From NCBI GenBank assembly GCA_029779535.1, contig JAKPAG010000072.1:1-33161 (forward strand): 33,161 nt of DNA, read 5' to 3'. Positions within the stretch are counted from its first letter, which is position 1. Every line of letters starts with the position of its first letter. The notes under the pieces were generated by a model. The model saw only the letters and a list, made by a program, of their open reading frames with translations. It searched no databases and had not been told where the DNA came from. Source of the stretch: Pseudomonadota bacterium (GTDB lineage: Bacteria; Pseudomonadota; Alphaproteobacteria; Sphingomonadales; Sphingomonadaceae). Below, piece after piece: positions 24,704-32,450 of the stretch. The position numbers and the translations under genes are program-made.

Positions 24704-25885
24704 TCACCTGCCTTCCAGAACCAATGACCGCGCCAGACTGGCAATGTCCGACGCAAACCTGCTGTGTTTGTGGAGATCGGTCAGCAGCCGCCCTTCATTC
24801 TGGGCGGCGACCATGTGTTCGCCTTCATCGGCGATCGAAACGGCAACCTGGCAGCCGAGCGCCTCCTCGGCGTCGTCCAGCCCGATCGCCTTGAACAGGT
24901 GATGCTCGACCCGGTTGGCCACCACCATCACCCGGTCGGACTTGACCCCGACCGAGCTGAACAGGTCGAGCCGGCGCTTCGCCTGGCGCAGCCCTGCCAC
25001 CGACAGTTCGGTCACCAGCACCACCCGGTCCGCCGCCAGGGCCAGCGACAAGGCCCAGCCCGACCAGTCGACCGGCACATCGACCAGCACCATGTCGAAA
25101 GTGCTGCGCACCAGCGCCAGCAGTTCAAGCAGGCGATCCTGGTCGACATCGTCCAGCGCGGTAATCGATGCCGGAGCGGCGACGATCGCGAAGCCATGAT
25201 GGCTGTCGGTCAGGGCGCTTTGCAGCATTTCCGCATCCAGCCGGTCACCCGCCTCAAGCAGGGTGGACACGGTGACGCGCGGGATCTGGCCGACATAGTA
25301 GGCGACTTCCCCGCCCTGCAGGTCGAGGTCGAGCACGCAGACCCGGCCCGCGCCCTTGCCCTGTTCGGACAGGTTCGCGGCAAGGTGCGTCAGCACCGTC
25401 GTGGTGCCGCAGCCGCCTGTGCTGCCGGTGACCAGCACCAGCGGTGCCTGACGGACGGCGGCAGCGGCCGCCGGAGCCGGCAACTCGTCAATCTGTTCGG
25501 CCAGTTCGGGGCAGTCGATCGGCAGGCGCGCGATGTCATTGACCCCCTGGTGCAGCAGCGCCCGGGCCAGCTTGACGTCGGTGGCTTCGAGCGCGGCGAT
25601 CACCGGCAGCTCGGGGTGACGGGCGCGGACCTGGGCAATCCGTTCCAACGAGCCGGCATTGCCGGCTTCCACTTCGATCACCAGCGCCTTGGCCGACTCG
25701 ACCCAGCCATCCTCGACCGCACCGTCAGGCGCGGCGGCGTGGCAGGCCAGCGGCCCCAGCCGGTCCTGTTCACCCGAAGCCTCAAGCGCGGCAATCACCT
25801 CGGCCCGGGCGACGAGCACCAGCTCGCCCTGGCGCTCGCGGCCTGGCGCGCCTTGATGTCCTCGGTGTGGTTCGATCGTGATCAT
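24704..25885 (-). CDS. cpaE: CpaE/TadZ-like pilus localisation ATPase with degenerate P-loop
   Basis: The 393-residue protein has an N-terminal receiver-like domain (about 20-130) lacking an obvious phospho-acceptor site. A MinD/ParA-type ATPase fold follows from about residue 148. The P-loop reads TGSTGGCGTTT: the glycines are kept, but both lysines of the deviant Walker A motif (KGGxGKT) are missing. Later ATPase motifs are visible as VLDLDLQGGEV and LVDVPVDWSGWAL. CpaE/TadZ proteins place the pilus machine at the pole. Atypical P-loops are known in this family, so it may bind nucleotide poorly. The ATG at 25885 follows GAGGA and begins nine bases after the pseudopilin gene. Confidence 0.88.
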   Translation of the reverse strand: MITIEPHRGHQGAPGRERQGELVLVARAEVIAALEASGEQDRLGPLACHAAAPDGAVEDGWVESAKALVIEVEAGNAGSLERIAQVRARHPELPVIAALEATDVKLARALLHQGVNDIARLPIDCPELAEQIDELPAPAAAAAVRQAPLVLVTGSTGGCGTTTVLTHLAANLSEQGKGAGRVCVLDLDLQGGEVAYYVGQIPRVTVSTLLEAGDRLDAEMLQSALTDSHHGFAIVAAPASITALDDVDQDRLLELLALVRSTFDMVLVDVPVDWSGWALSLALAADRVVLVTELSVAGLRQAKRRLDLFSSVGVKSDRVMVVANRVEHHLFKAIGLDDAEEALGCQVAVSIADEGEHMVAAQNEGRLLTDLHKHSRFASDIASLARSLVLEGR

Positions 25886-25894
25886 GGGTCCTCG

Positions 25895-26539
25895 TCAGTA
25901 GGCGACAGCGCCATCGCCGTCTTCGAGCGTCAGGGTGGCACGGGCGGGCGGCAGGGAGATGGTGCCGCCGAACAGGGTCATCGCCCGCAGGTTCATTCCG
26001 CCGACTTCGACCGTCACCAGCGGCGCGATGTCGCTCAGCGGATCGCCGTTGTCGTCAAGCCCCGGATCGCCGGCATAGCCGATGCCCGAACCGCTGTAGG
26101 TAATGGTCACGTTCTCGGCCCGCAGCATCGGCATCATCGCATGCATCCGCGCCACGATCCGGGCAAAGGCCTGGGCATTCGCGGTGCCAAGGTCCGGACA
26201 TGGAGTGCGCGCGCAGGTGCACGATGCCGTGCCGCTTCCGCCGGTGCAGCGCACCGCGCCCAGCGCTTCGCGGCAAATCCGGTCGCCGGGCTTCAGCACG
26301 CCGCCCGGGCAGCTCAGCCCGACGGTTTCAAAGCTGTTGAGGCCCGACGGAACCAGCGCGGTCGACACGGCATAGCGCGCGCCCATCTGCGCGGCCTTTT
26401 CCGCCTGGTTCAGCGTCCAGGCATAGTTGCCGACATCGAACAGGCCGAACAGCAGCAGCAAGGCCAGCGGCAGGACCATGGCGAATTCCGCCGCGCTGGC
26501 GCCATCGCGCGCGCGCAGGAAGGGGCGCAGCGCCCCCAT
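25895..26539 (-). CDS. TadE-type pseudopilin with cysteine-rich insertion
   Basis: The 214-residue protein has the TadE/TadF layout: short basic N-terminus, a GASAAEFAMVLPLALLLLFG membrane helix with the prepilin-like G-x4-E pattern, and a periplasmic domain. Residues 77-114 hold six cysteines in a short stretch (CPGG, ICREA, RCTGG, SCTC, PCPD), unusual for the family and suggesting disulphides. The ATG at 26539 gives the expected N-terminus right before the membrane helix. It overlaps the end of the preceding pseudopilin gene by 130 bases in another frame. CpaA is the likely processing enzyme. Confidence 0.85.
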   Translation of the reverse strand: MGALRPFLRARDGASAAEFAMVLPLALLLLFGLFDVGNYAWTLNQAEKAAQMGARYAVSTALVPSGLNSFETVGLSCPGGVLKPGDRICREALGAVRCTGGSGTASCTCARTPCPDLGTANAQAFARIVARMHAMMPMLRAENVTITYSGSGIGYAGDPGLDDNGDPLSDIAPLVTVEVGGMNLRAMTLFGGTISLPPARATLTLEDGDGAVAY

Positions 26540-27039
26540 AGCCCGATCACCGGCGCGCTGGCGCGCGCATTCATGCGGATGCCCGGATCGAAGATGCCCA
26601 GCCCGCCGAACAGCGAGGGATAGGGCACGCCCTTGGCCGCGACGGTCACCACCGGGCCGGCTTCGCCCAGTTCCTGGTAGATCCCGGTATCGACGAAAGC
26701 CCCGCAGACCACCGAGACATAGACTTCGTCATCGCTCCAGCCCGGGATCAGCGGAAAGTGGCCCGCATCCTGCAATTGGCCGGTGCGGGTCAGCAGGCGG
26801 ATCGCGGCGAGCTGGTCGGCGCTGATCACCAGGTTGCCGTCGCGGCAGACCTGGGTCACTTCGAGCCGCCCGGCATAGCGCGCGCCATCGCGCACCGCCT
26901 CGACCAGCTTGTGCTGGGTCCAGATGAAGTGCCCGCCTTCGAACCCGCCGAACAGCAGCAGGAGCATCAGCGGCAGCATCATTGCCAGTTCCGCGGCGGC
27001 GGCTCCGGTCCGGTCGGTCAAGGCGCGCAGCCAGGTCAT
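26410..27039 (-). CDS. TadE-type pseudopilin, apparent stop loss with out-of-frame tail
   Basis: As it stands the product is 209 residues. The first 167 form a normal TadE-like protein: basic start, GAAAAELAMMLPLMLLLLFG helix and a periplasmic domain ending ARASAPVIGL. The last 42 residues (from W168) are read out of frame through the start and membrane helix of the next pseudopilin gene. They give a Cys-rich tail with CCCC that looks non-biological. A single change at 26536 (minus-strand G to A) would restore TGA in an ATGA overlap, like the ATGA junction with tadG at 27036-27039. The gene may therefore be mutated, or the base may be a sequencing error. The ATG at 27039 overlaps the tadG stop. 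Confidence 0.8.
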   Translation of the reverse strand: MTWLRALTDRTGAAAAELAMMLPLMLLLLFGGFEGGHFIWTQHKLVEAVRDGARYAGRLEVTQVCRDGNLVISADQLAAIRLLTRTGQLQDAGHFPLIPGWSDDEVYVSVVCGAFVDTGIYQELGEAGPVVTVAAKGVPYPSLFGGLGIFDPGIRMNARASAPVIGLWGRCAPSCARAMAPARRNSPWSCRWPCCCCSACSMSATMPGR

Positions 27040-28580
27040 CGGATCAGCACCGCCCGGTCTTTGCCGTAGTACTGGAAGCCCGACAGGTTGCCCGGGCGCA
27101 GCGCCGGACCGATCACTTCGGCGCGGATCGTGCCGGGTTCGGCCGGCTCCGACGGATCGAGCAGGAAGACATCCATCCAGCCCAGCAGTTCGACCTGCTT
27201 GCGCCCGGTCACCCCTTCGCACATCGCGGCGGCCACGGTCAGGACCCGGCGGTCCTTCTGGGTCGAGGACGGCGCCAGTGCGTTCGAGAACTGCGGCTGC
27301 GGATAACTGCAGTGATAGGTGATGTTGTGGCGATAGTTGGCGCCAACCTTCGTCGGCTTGCTGTCAGGATTGAAGCCGACGATCCGCGGGGCCAGGCGCG
27401 CGGCCTTGTTCTCGATCTCCCACTGGTAGATCTCGTAGCGGCTGCCCTTGTCAAAGCTGCTGGCCAGCGTGCCGGGATGGTGCGCGTCCAGATAGCGCTG
27501 GATGTCCCACACCCCGTCGCCCAGGTAATCACACTTTCCGTTGTAGAAGCAGTCGTCGAGCTTGAAGGAATCGACGCTGGGGCGATCGATCACCGCGATC
27601 GAGGAAAAGGGCACCCAGGTCGACTTGCTCGGCGCTGTGGCGGGGCAGGTCAGCGCGCTGCGCACATCGGCGATGGTCAGGGTCGACTTCGCGCTGGTAA
27701 CCGTGCCGCTGTAGGCGATCGCATAGTTCTTGCGGGTGTTCTCCGAGGGACAGAAATCGCCGTTCGCCTGGCACTTCAGCTTGTTGGTGGGCATGTCGAA
27801 GCGCGTGTTCATCGCGTCGGGCTCGGTGTTGCGGAACCCCGGTTCGGTGGTGACGTTTTCAAGGTTGACGCAATCCGGCAGGCTGTTCTGGCCCAGCTCG
27901 TACTGGGTGTCGCGCAGGCCCTTGACGTCCAGGAAGCCCCAGTTGCCCGGCGCCAGCGCAGTGGTGTCCTTGCTGCTTTTCCAGCGCATCCGCAGGCCCT
28001 TGCCACCGTATGCCGGCATCGGGAAATCCGACCGGTCGACGCAGACCATGATCGACGGCACGTTGCACGCCGCCTTCTTCAGCATGGCCATGGCATGGGC
28101 CGTGATCCCGCCCGAATTGAACGCGCCCACCACCGGGGTCAGCGCGTAGAACACCTTGCGTCCGTTGGCGCTGACCTTGACCACGTGGGCGCGGGCGCCA
28201 TCGGCGTCGCTGGTCACCTCGGCCCCGGGGGCATCGTCGGCATAGCTTTCGTAGAAGGTGAAGGTCAGCCCGCTGACCGTCGCCCCTTCGCCGTCATTGG
28301 CCACCCGGGTGAGGTTGGCATAGTCGCTCGACGCCGCAGCGAAGGTGTTGGTTGCCGCGTCGCGGGCGCGGATCATCGCGTCCTCGTGCCCATCCAGCTG
28401 GCTGGCGGCGGCCAGCGCGGCCTGATCGGCGGCGTTCTGCAACTCGCTCTGCATAGCCATCAGCCGACCATAGTCGAAGCCGATCCCCGCCAGGGCCACC
28501 AATACCATCAGGACGAGGGCATAGAGCGGCGAGATGTTGCCACTTTCATCCCTGGCAAAAGGCTGGACGCCAGATGTCAC
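27036..28580 (-). CDS. tadG: TadG-like pilus assembly protein
   Basis: The 514-residue protein has one N-terminal membrane helix (ISPLYALVLMVLVALAGIGFD) followed by the typical TadG segment YGRLMAMQSELQNAADQAALAAASQL. A large periplasmic domain comes next. The far end has WMDVFLLDPSEPAEP, which matches the conserved tail of these proteins. No DxSxS metal site of a von Willebrand A domain is visible. The GTG at 28580 is chosen because AGGAG lies eight bases upstream; a TTG at 28595 opens the frame earlier but overlaps that ribosome site. It probably helps link the pseudopilins to the pilus machine. The stop overlaps the next start (ATGA). Confidence 0.87.
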   Translation of the reverse strand: MTSGVQPFARDESGNISPLYALVLMVLVALAGIGFDYGRLMAMQSELQNAADQAALAAASQLDGHEDAMIRARDAATNTFAAASSDYANLTRVANDGEGATVSGLTFTFYESYADDAPGAEVTSDADGARAHVVKVSANGRKVFYALTPVVGAFNSGGITAHAMAMLKKAACNVPSIMVCVDRSDFPMPAYGGKGLRMRWKSSKDTTALAPGNWGFLDVKGLRDTQYELGQNSLPDCVNLENVTTEPGFRNTEPDAMNTRFDMPTNKLKCQANGDFCPSENTRKNYAIAYSGTVTSAKSTLTIADVRSALTCPATAPSKSTWVPFSSIAVIDRPSVDSFKLDDCFYNGKCDYLGDGVWDIQRYLDAHHPGTLASSFDKGSRYEIYQWEIENKAARLAPRIVGFNPDSKPTKVGANYRHNITYHCSYPQPQFSNALAPSSTQKDRRVLTVAAAMCEGVTGRKQVELLGWMDVFLLDPSEPAEPGTIRAEVIGPALRPGNLSGFQYYGKDRAVLIR

Positions 28581-28595
28581 GAGGAAACTCCTCAA

Positions 28596-28898
28596 TCACT
28601 GGGTGGTGCCGGATCCGGTACTGCTGCCCGAGGAAACCGACGTGCTGCGCACCTTGTCCGGCCGCTTCACGGCATCCTTGCGATAGCGTTCGGCGGCCTG
28701 GGCGGCCTTGCCTGCGCTGGTTGCCGGACCCGCGTCGTCATAAGCCGGATCGGGATCGACGACCTGGGCCAGCATGGTCTGCCGGTTGGCCTCGCCAAAG
28801 GCGGCCGGCGGCGCGGCGGTGCTCTTCACATCCTGGTCGCAGGCCGCCAGCAGGGTGACGGCAGCCAGTGCCAGCCACTGTCCACGCTTAGAATTCAT
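28596..28898 (-). CDS. Small lipoprotein at the CpaD position
   Basis: The 100-residue product has a lipoprotein signal (SKRGQWLALAAVTLLAAC, lipidated Cys at about residue 20). A short, charged and Ser/Thr/Gly-rich mature part of about 80 residues follows, with no recognisable fold. In Tad loci the gene after the secretin often encodes CpaD, a lipoprotein of about 200 residues. This one sits in that place but is half the size, so homology to CpaD is not shown. The ATG at 28898 overlaps the end of cpaC by 11 bases. The upstream frame to 28973 is an Arg-rich shadow of the secretin end. Confidence 0.75.
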   Translation of the reverse strand: MNSKRGQWLALAAVTLLAACDQDVKSTAAPPAAFGEANRQTMLAQVVDPDPAYDDAGPATSAGKAAQAAERYRKDAVKRPDKVRSTSVSSGSSTGSGTTQ

Positions 28899-30252
28899 AA
28901 CCCTTCTCCTTCGCCTGCGGGGCCTTGTCGGCCGACTTGACGGGCGGCAGCGCCTGCGGGTGGTAACCTTCACCGCCCAGCAGCACGTCCTGCGGCTGCG
29001 GATCCTTGATGCGATCGGTCGGCAAGCGGACCTGTTCGGGCTTCAGCGGCGCAACCAGGCGCGGCGTGACCACGATCAGCAGTTCCGTTTCGCCCTTCTG
29101 GAAGCCCGACGAGCGGAACAGCGCGCCCAGGATCGGAATTGATCCCAGCAGCGGCACCTGGCGCACGGTGGTCTGGAAGTCCTTGCGCAGCAGCCCGGCG
29201 ATGGCAAAGCTTTCGCCGTCGCGCAGTTCCACCGTGGTGCTGGCGCGCCGGGTCTGCAGACCCGGAACGACGATCCCGTTGACCGAGACCGAGGCACTGG
29301 GATCGAGCGAACTGACTTCGGGTTCGACCAGCAGGCTGATCACCTTGTCGGCCAGCACGGTCGGGGTGAAGCCCAGGCTGACGCCGAAGCTCTTGTATTC
29401 GATCGTCAGGTCGCCGCTGGCGCGGTTGCTGTTGTCCACCGGGATCGGGAACTCGCCGCCCGCCAGGAACGAGGCCTTTTCGCCCGACAGCGCGATCAGC
29501 GTCGGTTCGGCCAGGGTCTTGGACAGGCCCTTGCGTTCCAGCATGTCCAGCGTGGCGTCGATATTGGTATCGCCGATGTGGAACGACTTGGTGATCGTGG
29601 CAAAGGCATCGGGCACCGTGCCGGCAGACGGCGTGCCGGTGCTGAACCCGAAGCTGCCGCCACGCGACAGGCCAAGGCCGCTCACGCCAACCTTTTCGCC
29701 CATCTGGCGATCGACTTCGGCAAAGCGCACTTCCAGCATTACCTGCTGGCTGCTGCCCATCGACACCAGGTTGATCACCTTGTCGCCGGCAAAGCTCTTG
29801 GCCAGCTGGGCCACCCGGTCGGCCGCGCCGGCATCGTTGGCCATGCCGGTCAGCACGATCGAGCCGTTGGACAGGTGGGCATCCACCTTCTGTCCGGGCA
29901 CCAGGGCGCCGATCTGCTCGCGCAGCGCCTCGACATCGGGACCGACAGCCACGTCCATCACGGCGATCACGCGGTTGTTGCGGTCATACAGCGTCAGGCT
30001 GGTGGTGCCGAAGCTCTTGCCAAGCAGGTAGACCGAGCGTTCCGAGATCGGCAGGACATCCGCGATCTCGGCGTTGCCGATCAGCGCCCGGCCGATTGCC
30101 CGGTCCGCGGAAACCACCCGGCTCTTGTTGACCGGCACTTCCAGCGCGCCGGCATGGAGCGATTCCTCGGCCTGCTGAGCCAGCGCGGGCTGCCAGGCGA
30201 CCCCTGCGGTCAGCAGGGCCAGGGCATAGATGCTGCTGTTGAGGATCTTCAT
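28888..30252 (-). CDS. cpaC: CpaC/RcpA outer-membrane secretin
   Basis: The 454-residue protein forms the outer-membrane channel of the Flp pilus. A signal peptide (cut probably after ALA at 25) precedes a pilus/BON-like N-terminal region (LEVPVNKSRVVSADRAIGRALIGNAEIADV). The secretin domain follows, with QVMLEVRFAEVDRQ, the TLAEPTLIALSGEKASFLAGGEFP signature split over about 270-300, and VPLLGSIPILGALFRS. The C-terminal tail is Lys/Pro-rich. The ATG at 30252 opens directly on the signal peptide and lies one base after the cpaB stop. Confidence 0.95.
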   Translation of the reverse strand: MKILNSSIYALALLTAGVAWQPALAQQAEESLHAGALEVPVNKSRVVSADRAIGRALIGNAEIADVLPISERSVYLLGKSFGTTSLTLYDRNNRVIAVMDVAVGPDVEALREQIGALVPGQKVDAHLSNGSIVLTGMANDAGAADRVAQLAKSFAGDKVINLVSMGSSQQVMLEVRFAEVDRQMGEKVGVSGLGLSRGGSFGFSTGTPSAGTVPDAFATITKSFHIGDTNIDATLDMLERKGLSKTLAEPTLIALSGEKASFLAGGEFPIPVDNSNRASGDLTIEYKSFGVSLGFTPTVLADKVISLLVEPEVSSLDPSASVSVNGIVVPGLQTRRASTTVELRDGESFAIAGLLRKDFQTTVRQVPLLGSIPILGALFRSSGFQKGETELLIVVTPRLVAPLKPEQVRLPTDRIKDPQPQDVLLGGEGYHPQALPPVKSADKAPQAKEKGYEF

Positions 30253-30253
30253 C

Positions 30254-31186
30254 TTATTTACCCTTCGTCTGGCCGACCGGGTAGCTGGTCGGCTGGGTAC
30301 CGCGGACAATGGTCATGGTCGGGCCGGTCCAGCCCTGGGCCGGGGCGACACCAGCGGCAAAGCCGGGCAGTGCCGGGGCAACCAGCGAACCGGTACGCTG
30401 CGGCGCCGGGCCGCGGACCGCTGCCGGCGCGGCAAGGTTGCCGCCGCCCAGGTCATAGCTCGTGACCGCGCGGACGGCGGGGGCCTGGCCGGGAGCAACC
30501 GCAACATCACTGTCGGTGGGCTTGCGCAGCACCAGGCTGAGCGCGCCGGCGCGTTCGGCAACGACGATCCGCTGGGCGTCATAAAGCGACAGCGCCAGCG
30601 TGGCGGTCTTGGCCAGCTTGGGTTCGCTCTGGCGGTCATTGGCGGTCTGGTCGATCGCCAGCACCTGGACGTTTTCAAGGATCACGTCGGTGCGGTGGCC
30701 TTCACGCCCGCTGCTGTCGTTGATCGTGCGCGTCAGCAGCACGTCAACCATCGATCCGGGCAGGACAAAGCCGGACACCCCGCTGACCGCGTTGACCGAA
30801 ACCGATACCGCGCGCATCCCGTTGGGCAGCAGCGCCGCCAGGGTGGCGCGCCCATCGGTGCCGCTGACCTTGCTGGCCAGCACCGGCTCGCCGGGCACCA
30901 TCGGACGGAGCGCGACGCGATCGTCCTTCAGCGCATCGGGCAGCGAGCGGAACGCGCCCTGCGGCACCGATGCTTCGGGCCAATCCTGCAAACGAACATT
31001 TTGCCCGGTCAGCCGGCCGCCGAATTCAAGCGGCTGGGTGGCAACGACAATGCGCGTGAACTTCTGTCCACTCGCGCCGCCCCCCTGCTGCTGTTCGACG
31101 CCAGAAAACCAGGCGTTGGCGAGAAGCACCGCAAACAGGCCCACAGCCACGGCGATGCCAAGCAAGACCCAATTGCGATTCTGCAC
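30254..31186 (-). CDS. cpaB: CpaB/RcpC pilus assembly protein (SAF domain)
   Basis: The 310-residue protein has an N-terminal membrane anchor (WVLLGIAVAVGLFAVLLANAW). A SAF domain follows (RIVVATQPLEFGGRLTGQNVR, about 45-110), then the CpaB region with GVSGFVLPGSMVDVLLT and a Pro/Ala-rich C-terminus. It probably modulates the secretin in the periplasm. The GTG at 31186 is chosen because AGGAGG sits six bases upstream; the TTG at 31192 would overlap that spacing. It is the first gene after the hairpin that follows flp. Confidence 0.92.
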   Translation of the reverse strand: MQNRNWVLLGIAVAVGLFAVLLANAWFSGVEQQQGGGASGQKFTRIVVATQPLEFGGRLTGQNVRLQDWPEASVPQGAFRSLPDALKDDRVALRPMVPGEPVLASKVSGTDGRATLAALLPNGMRAVSVSVNAVSGVSGFVLPGSMVDVLLTRTINDSSGREGHRTDVILENVQVLAIDQTANDRQSEPKLAKTATLALSLYDAQRIVVAERAGALSLVLRKPTDSDVAVAPGQAPAVRAVTSYDLGGGNLAAPAAVRGPAPQRTGSLVAPALPGFAAGVAPAQGWTGPTMTIVRGTQPTSYPVGQTKGK

Positions 31187-31222
31187 GGCCAACCTCCTGG
31201 GATCAGTAAATCATCGGGGACT

Positions 31223-31253
31223 GGCCCCACCGCACCAACGGCACGGCGGGGCC
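31223..31253 (-). terminator. Strong hairpin between flp and cpaB
   Basis: A 10-base stem pairs 31223-31232 with 31244-31253 (minus strand GGCCCCGCCG and CGGTGGGGCC, one G-U pair). It begins 23 bases past the flp stop and ends 37 bases before the cpaB start. No T-run follows. It could be a partial terminator or a 3' stabiliser that keeps pilin mRNA more abundant than the machine mRNA, a common arrangement for major subunits. Confidence 0.55.
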
Positions 31254-31276
31254 GCCCACTCGCTTGGGATGAGAGA

Positions 31277-31498
31277 TCAGGTCGCCTTGGGAGTCGGCGT
31301 ACCGGGCGCGCAGGATGCATCGCCGCTGTTGCAGGCCTCGATCTGCTGACCGGCCTTGTACATCGAGTTCTGGATCTGGACGCTGAGGTACAGCGCGGCC
31401 GCACCGAGCGCGACACCGACGATGGCGAGGATCAGGGCGTATTCGGCCGCCGAGGCGCCCGATTCGTCCTTGATGAAGAGCTTGATGAACGACTTCAT
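31277..31498 (-). CDS. flp: Flp-type major pilin
   Basis: The 73-residue prepilin has a short basic leader. Processing is expected after G14 in DESG-ASAAEYA, with E19 at mature position +5 and Y20 at +6, the hallmark of Flp pilins. The hydrophobic helix ALILAIVGVALGAAALYL follows, then a short tail. The tail holds C56 and C63, which could form a small disulphide loop near the surface. The mature pilin is about 59 residues. The ATG at 31498 is preceded by AGGG; the longer frame upstream is not pilin-like. It heads the Tad locus. Confidence 0.95.
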   Translation of the reverse strand: MKSFIKLFIKDESGASAAEYALILAIVGVALGAAALYLSVQIQNSMYKAGQQIEACNSGDASCAPGTPTPKAT

Positions 31499-31657
31499 GG
31501 CATTTTCCCTTTTTCGGCCCGCAGCGCCCCAGGCACCACGGTCAGCTTCGGAAGAAGGTTGCCGGCGGACCCGCCAACCAACCTTGGCCATGAGGTAAAG
31601 ACGCCCCTCGTTTGAACAATTTCGCAAATATACGTGAGGCGGACTACGCGAATCGCA

Positions 31658-31665
31658 ATGGTTAA
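31658..31665 (-). promoter_or_regulatory. CtrA-like half-site upstream of flp
   Basis: The minus strand reads TTAACCAT, the known 8-base CtrA half-site motif, 160 bases upstream of the flp start and overlapping the end of the M23 peptidase gene. An AT-rich stretch (GTATATTTGCG, near 31625-31635) lies between them and could contain the -10 region. CtrA controls pilin genes in Caulobacter; binding here is inferred from eight bases only. Confidence 0.35.
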
Positions 31666-32297
31666 TGCCCGCTACTGGCAGGAACCGGGCTGACCGGCTG
31701 ACCATTCAGGCGCAGCTCGTAGTGCAGGTGCGGCCCGGTGGAGCGCCCGGTCGATCCGACCGACCCCAGCACGTCGCCTCTGCGCACCTGCTGGCCGGGA
31801 GCCACCCCGAGGCTGGAAAGATGAGCATAGCGGGTCTGCAAGCCGCGCCCGTGATCGATCGTCACCAGCAGGCCATAACCCGATGCCCAGCCGGCCTGGA
31901 CCACCCGGCCATCGCTTGACGCAATCACCCGCGTGCCGGCCGGGCGGGCAATATCGATCCCGGCGTGGAACCGAACGCCGCCCAGGATCGGATGAACTCT
32001 GTAACCAAATCCGCTGGATAGCCCCTTGCCCCGGCCGCGCGAGGCAATCGCCACGGCTTGCGGCGGACGCAGCGCTTCAACACTGACCGGCCGCCCTTCG
32101 GCATCGGCCGCCCGCGCGATCCGCACGGCGGAACTGTCTGGCGCAGGCTCGACAATCACCGCCGCCCGGCCCGGCTCCGGCTCGACCGCGGCCACGCCGG
32201 GCCGCGGGGTTGGCGGCGCTGCCGGTTGCGCCGGCGCAGGTGCCGCGATGCCCGCAGCAAGCAGCGCCAGGCCAATAATCTGAAGGGTATGCGACAT
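31662..32297 (-). CDS. Secreted M23 (LytM-type) peptidoglycan endopeptidase
   Basis: The 211-residue protein has a signal peptide (cut near APAQ at 24), a Pro/Ala/Glu-rich linker and a C-terminal M23 domain. Zinc ligands are H111 and D115 in RFHAGIDIA and H192 in GPHLHYEL; H159 in RYAHL is the catalytic histidine. All active-site residues are present, so it is likely an active metallo-endopeptidase cutting peptidoglycan cross-links. The ATG at 32297 fits the signal peptide. The gene is upstream of flp on the same strand with 163 bases between them, so a role in opening the wall for the pilus is possible but unproven. A palindrome lies 47-60 bases upstream of its start. Confidence 0.88.
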   Translation of the reverse strand: MSHTLQIIGLALLAAGIAAPAPAQPAAPPTPRPGVAAVEPEPGRAAVIVEPAPDSSAVRIARAADAEGRPVSVEALRPPQAVAIASRGRGKGLSSGFGYRVHPILGGVRFHAGIDIARPAGTRVIASSDGRVVQAGWASGYGLLVTIDHGRGLQTRYAHLSSLGVAPGQQVRRGDVLGSVGSTGRSTGPHLHYELRLNGQPVSPVPASSGH

Positions 32298-32343
32298 GAT
32301 CCAGCGGGCTGGACCTCTCTACGCCGCCAGAACAACCCCGTAA

Positions 32344-32357
32344 TTCCCCTATAGGGA
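32344..32357. promoter_or_regulatory. Palindrome upstream of the M23 peptidase gene
   Basis: CCCTATAGGG (32347-32356) is a perfect 10-base palindrome within TTCCCCTATAGGGA. It closely resembles the dyad upstream of pgl at 9692-9705 and is in the same orientation relative to its gene. The rest of 32298-32450 is GC-rich without a supported gene. Confidence 0.3.
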
Positions 32358-32450
32358 CTCCGCATAAGCGCGCGGCGCGGCTCATCGCCCGGCGCAACCG
32401 CGCACGGACCGGGACGGCCCGGCCATCAGTACTGAAATGTGCTGAAAAAC

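Noticed and set aside
26982..28940. Plus-strand open frame of 652 codons
   Set aside because: It is antisense to tadG and the small lipoprotein, which carry clear family features; its translation has none.
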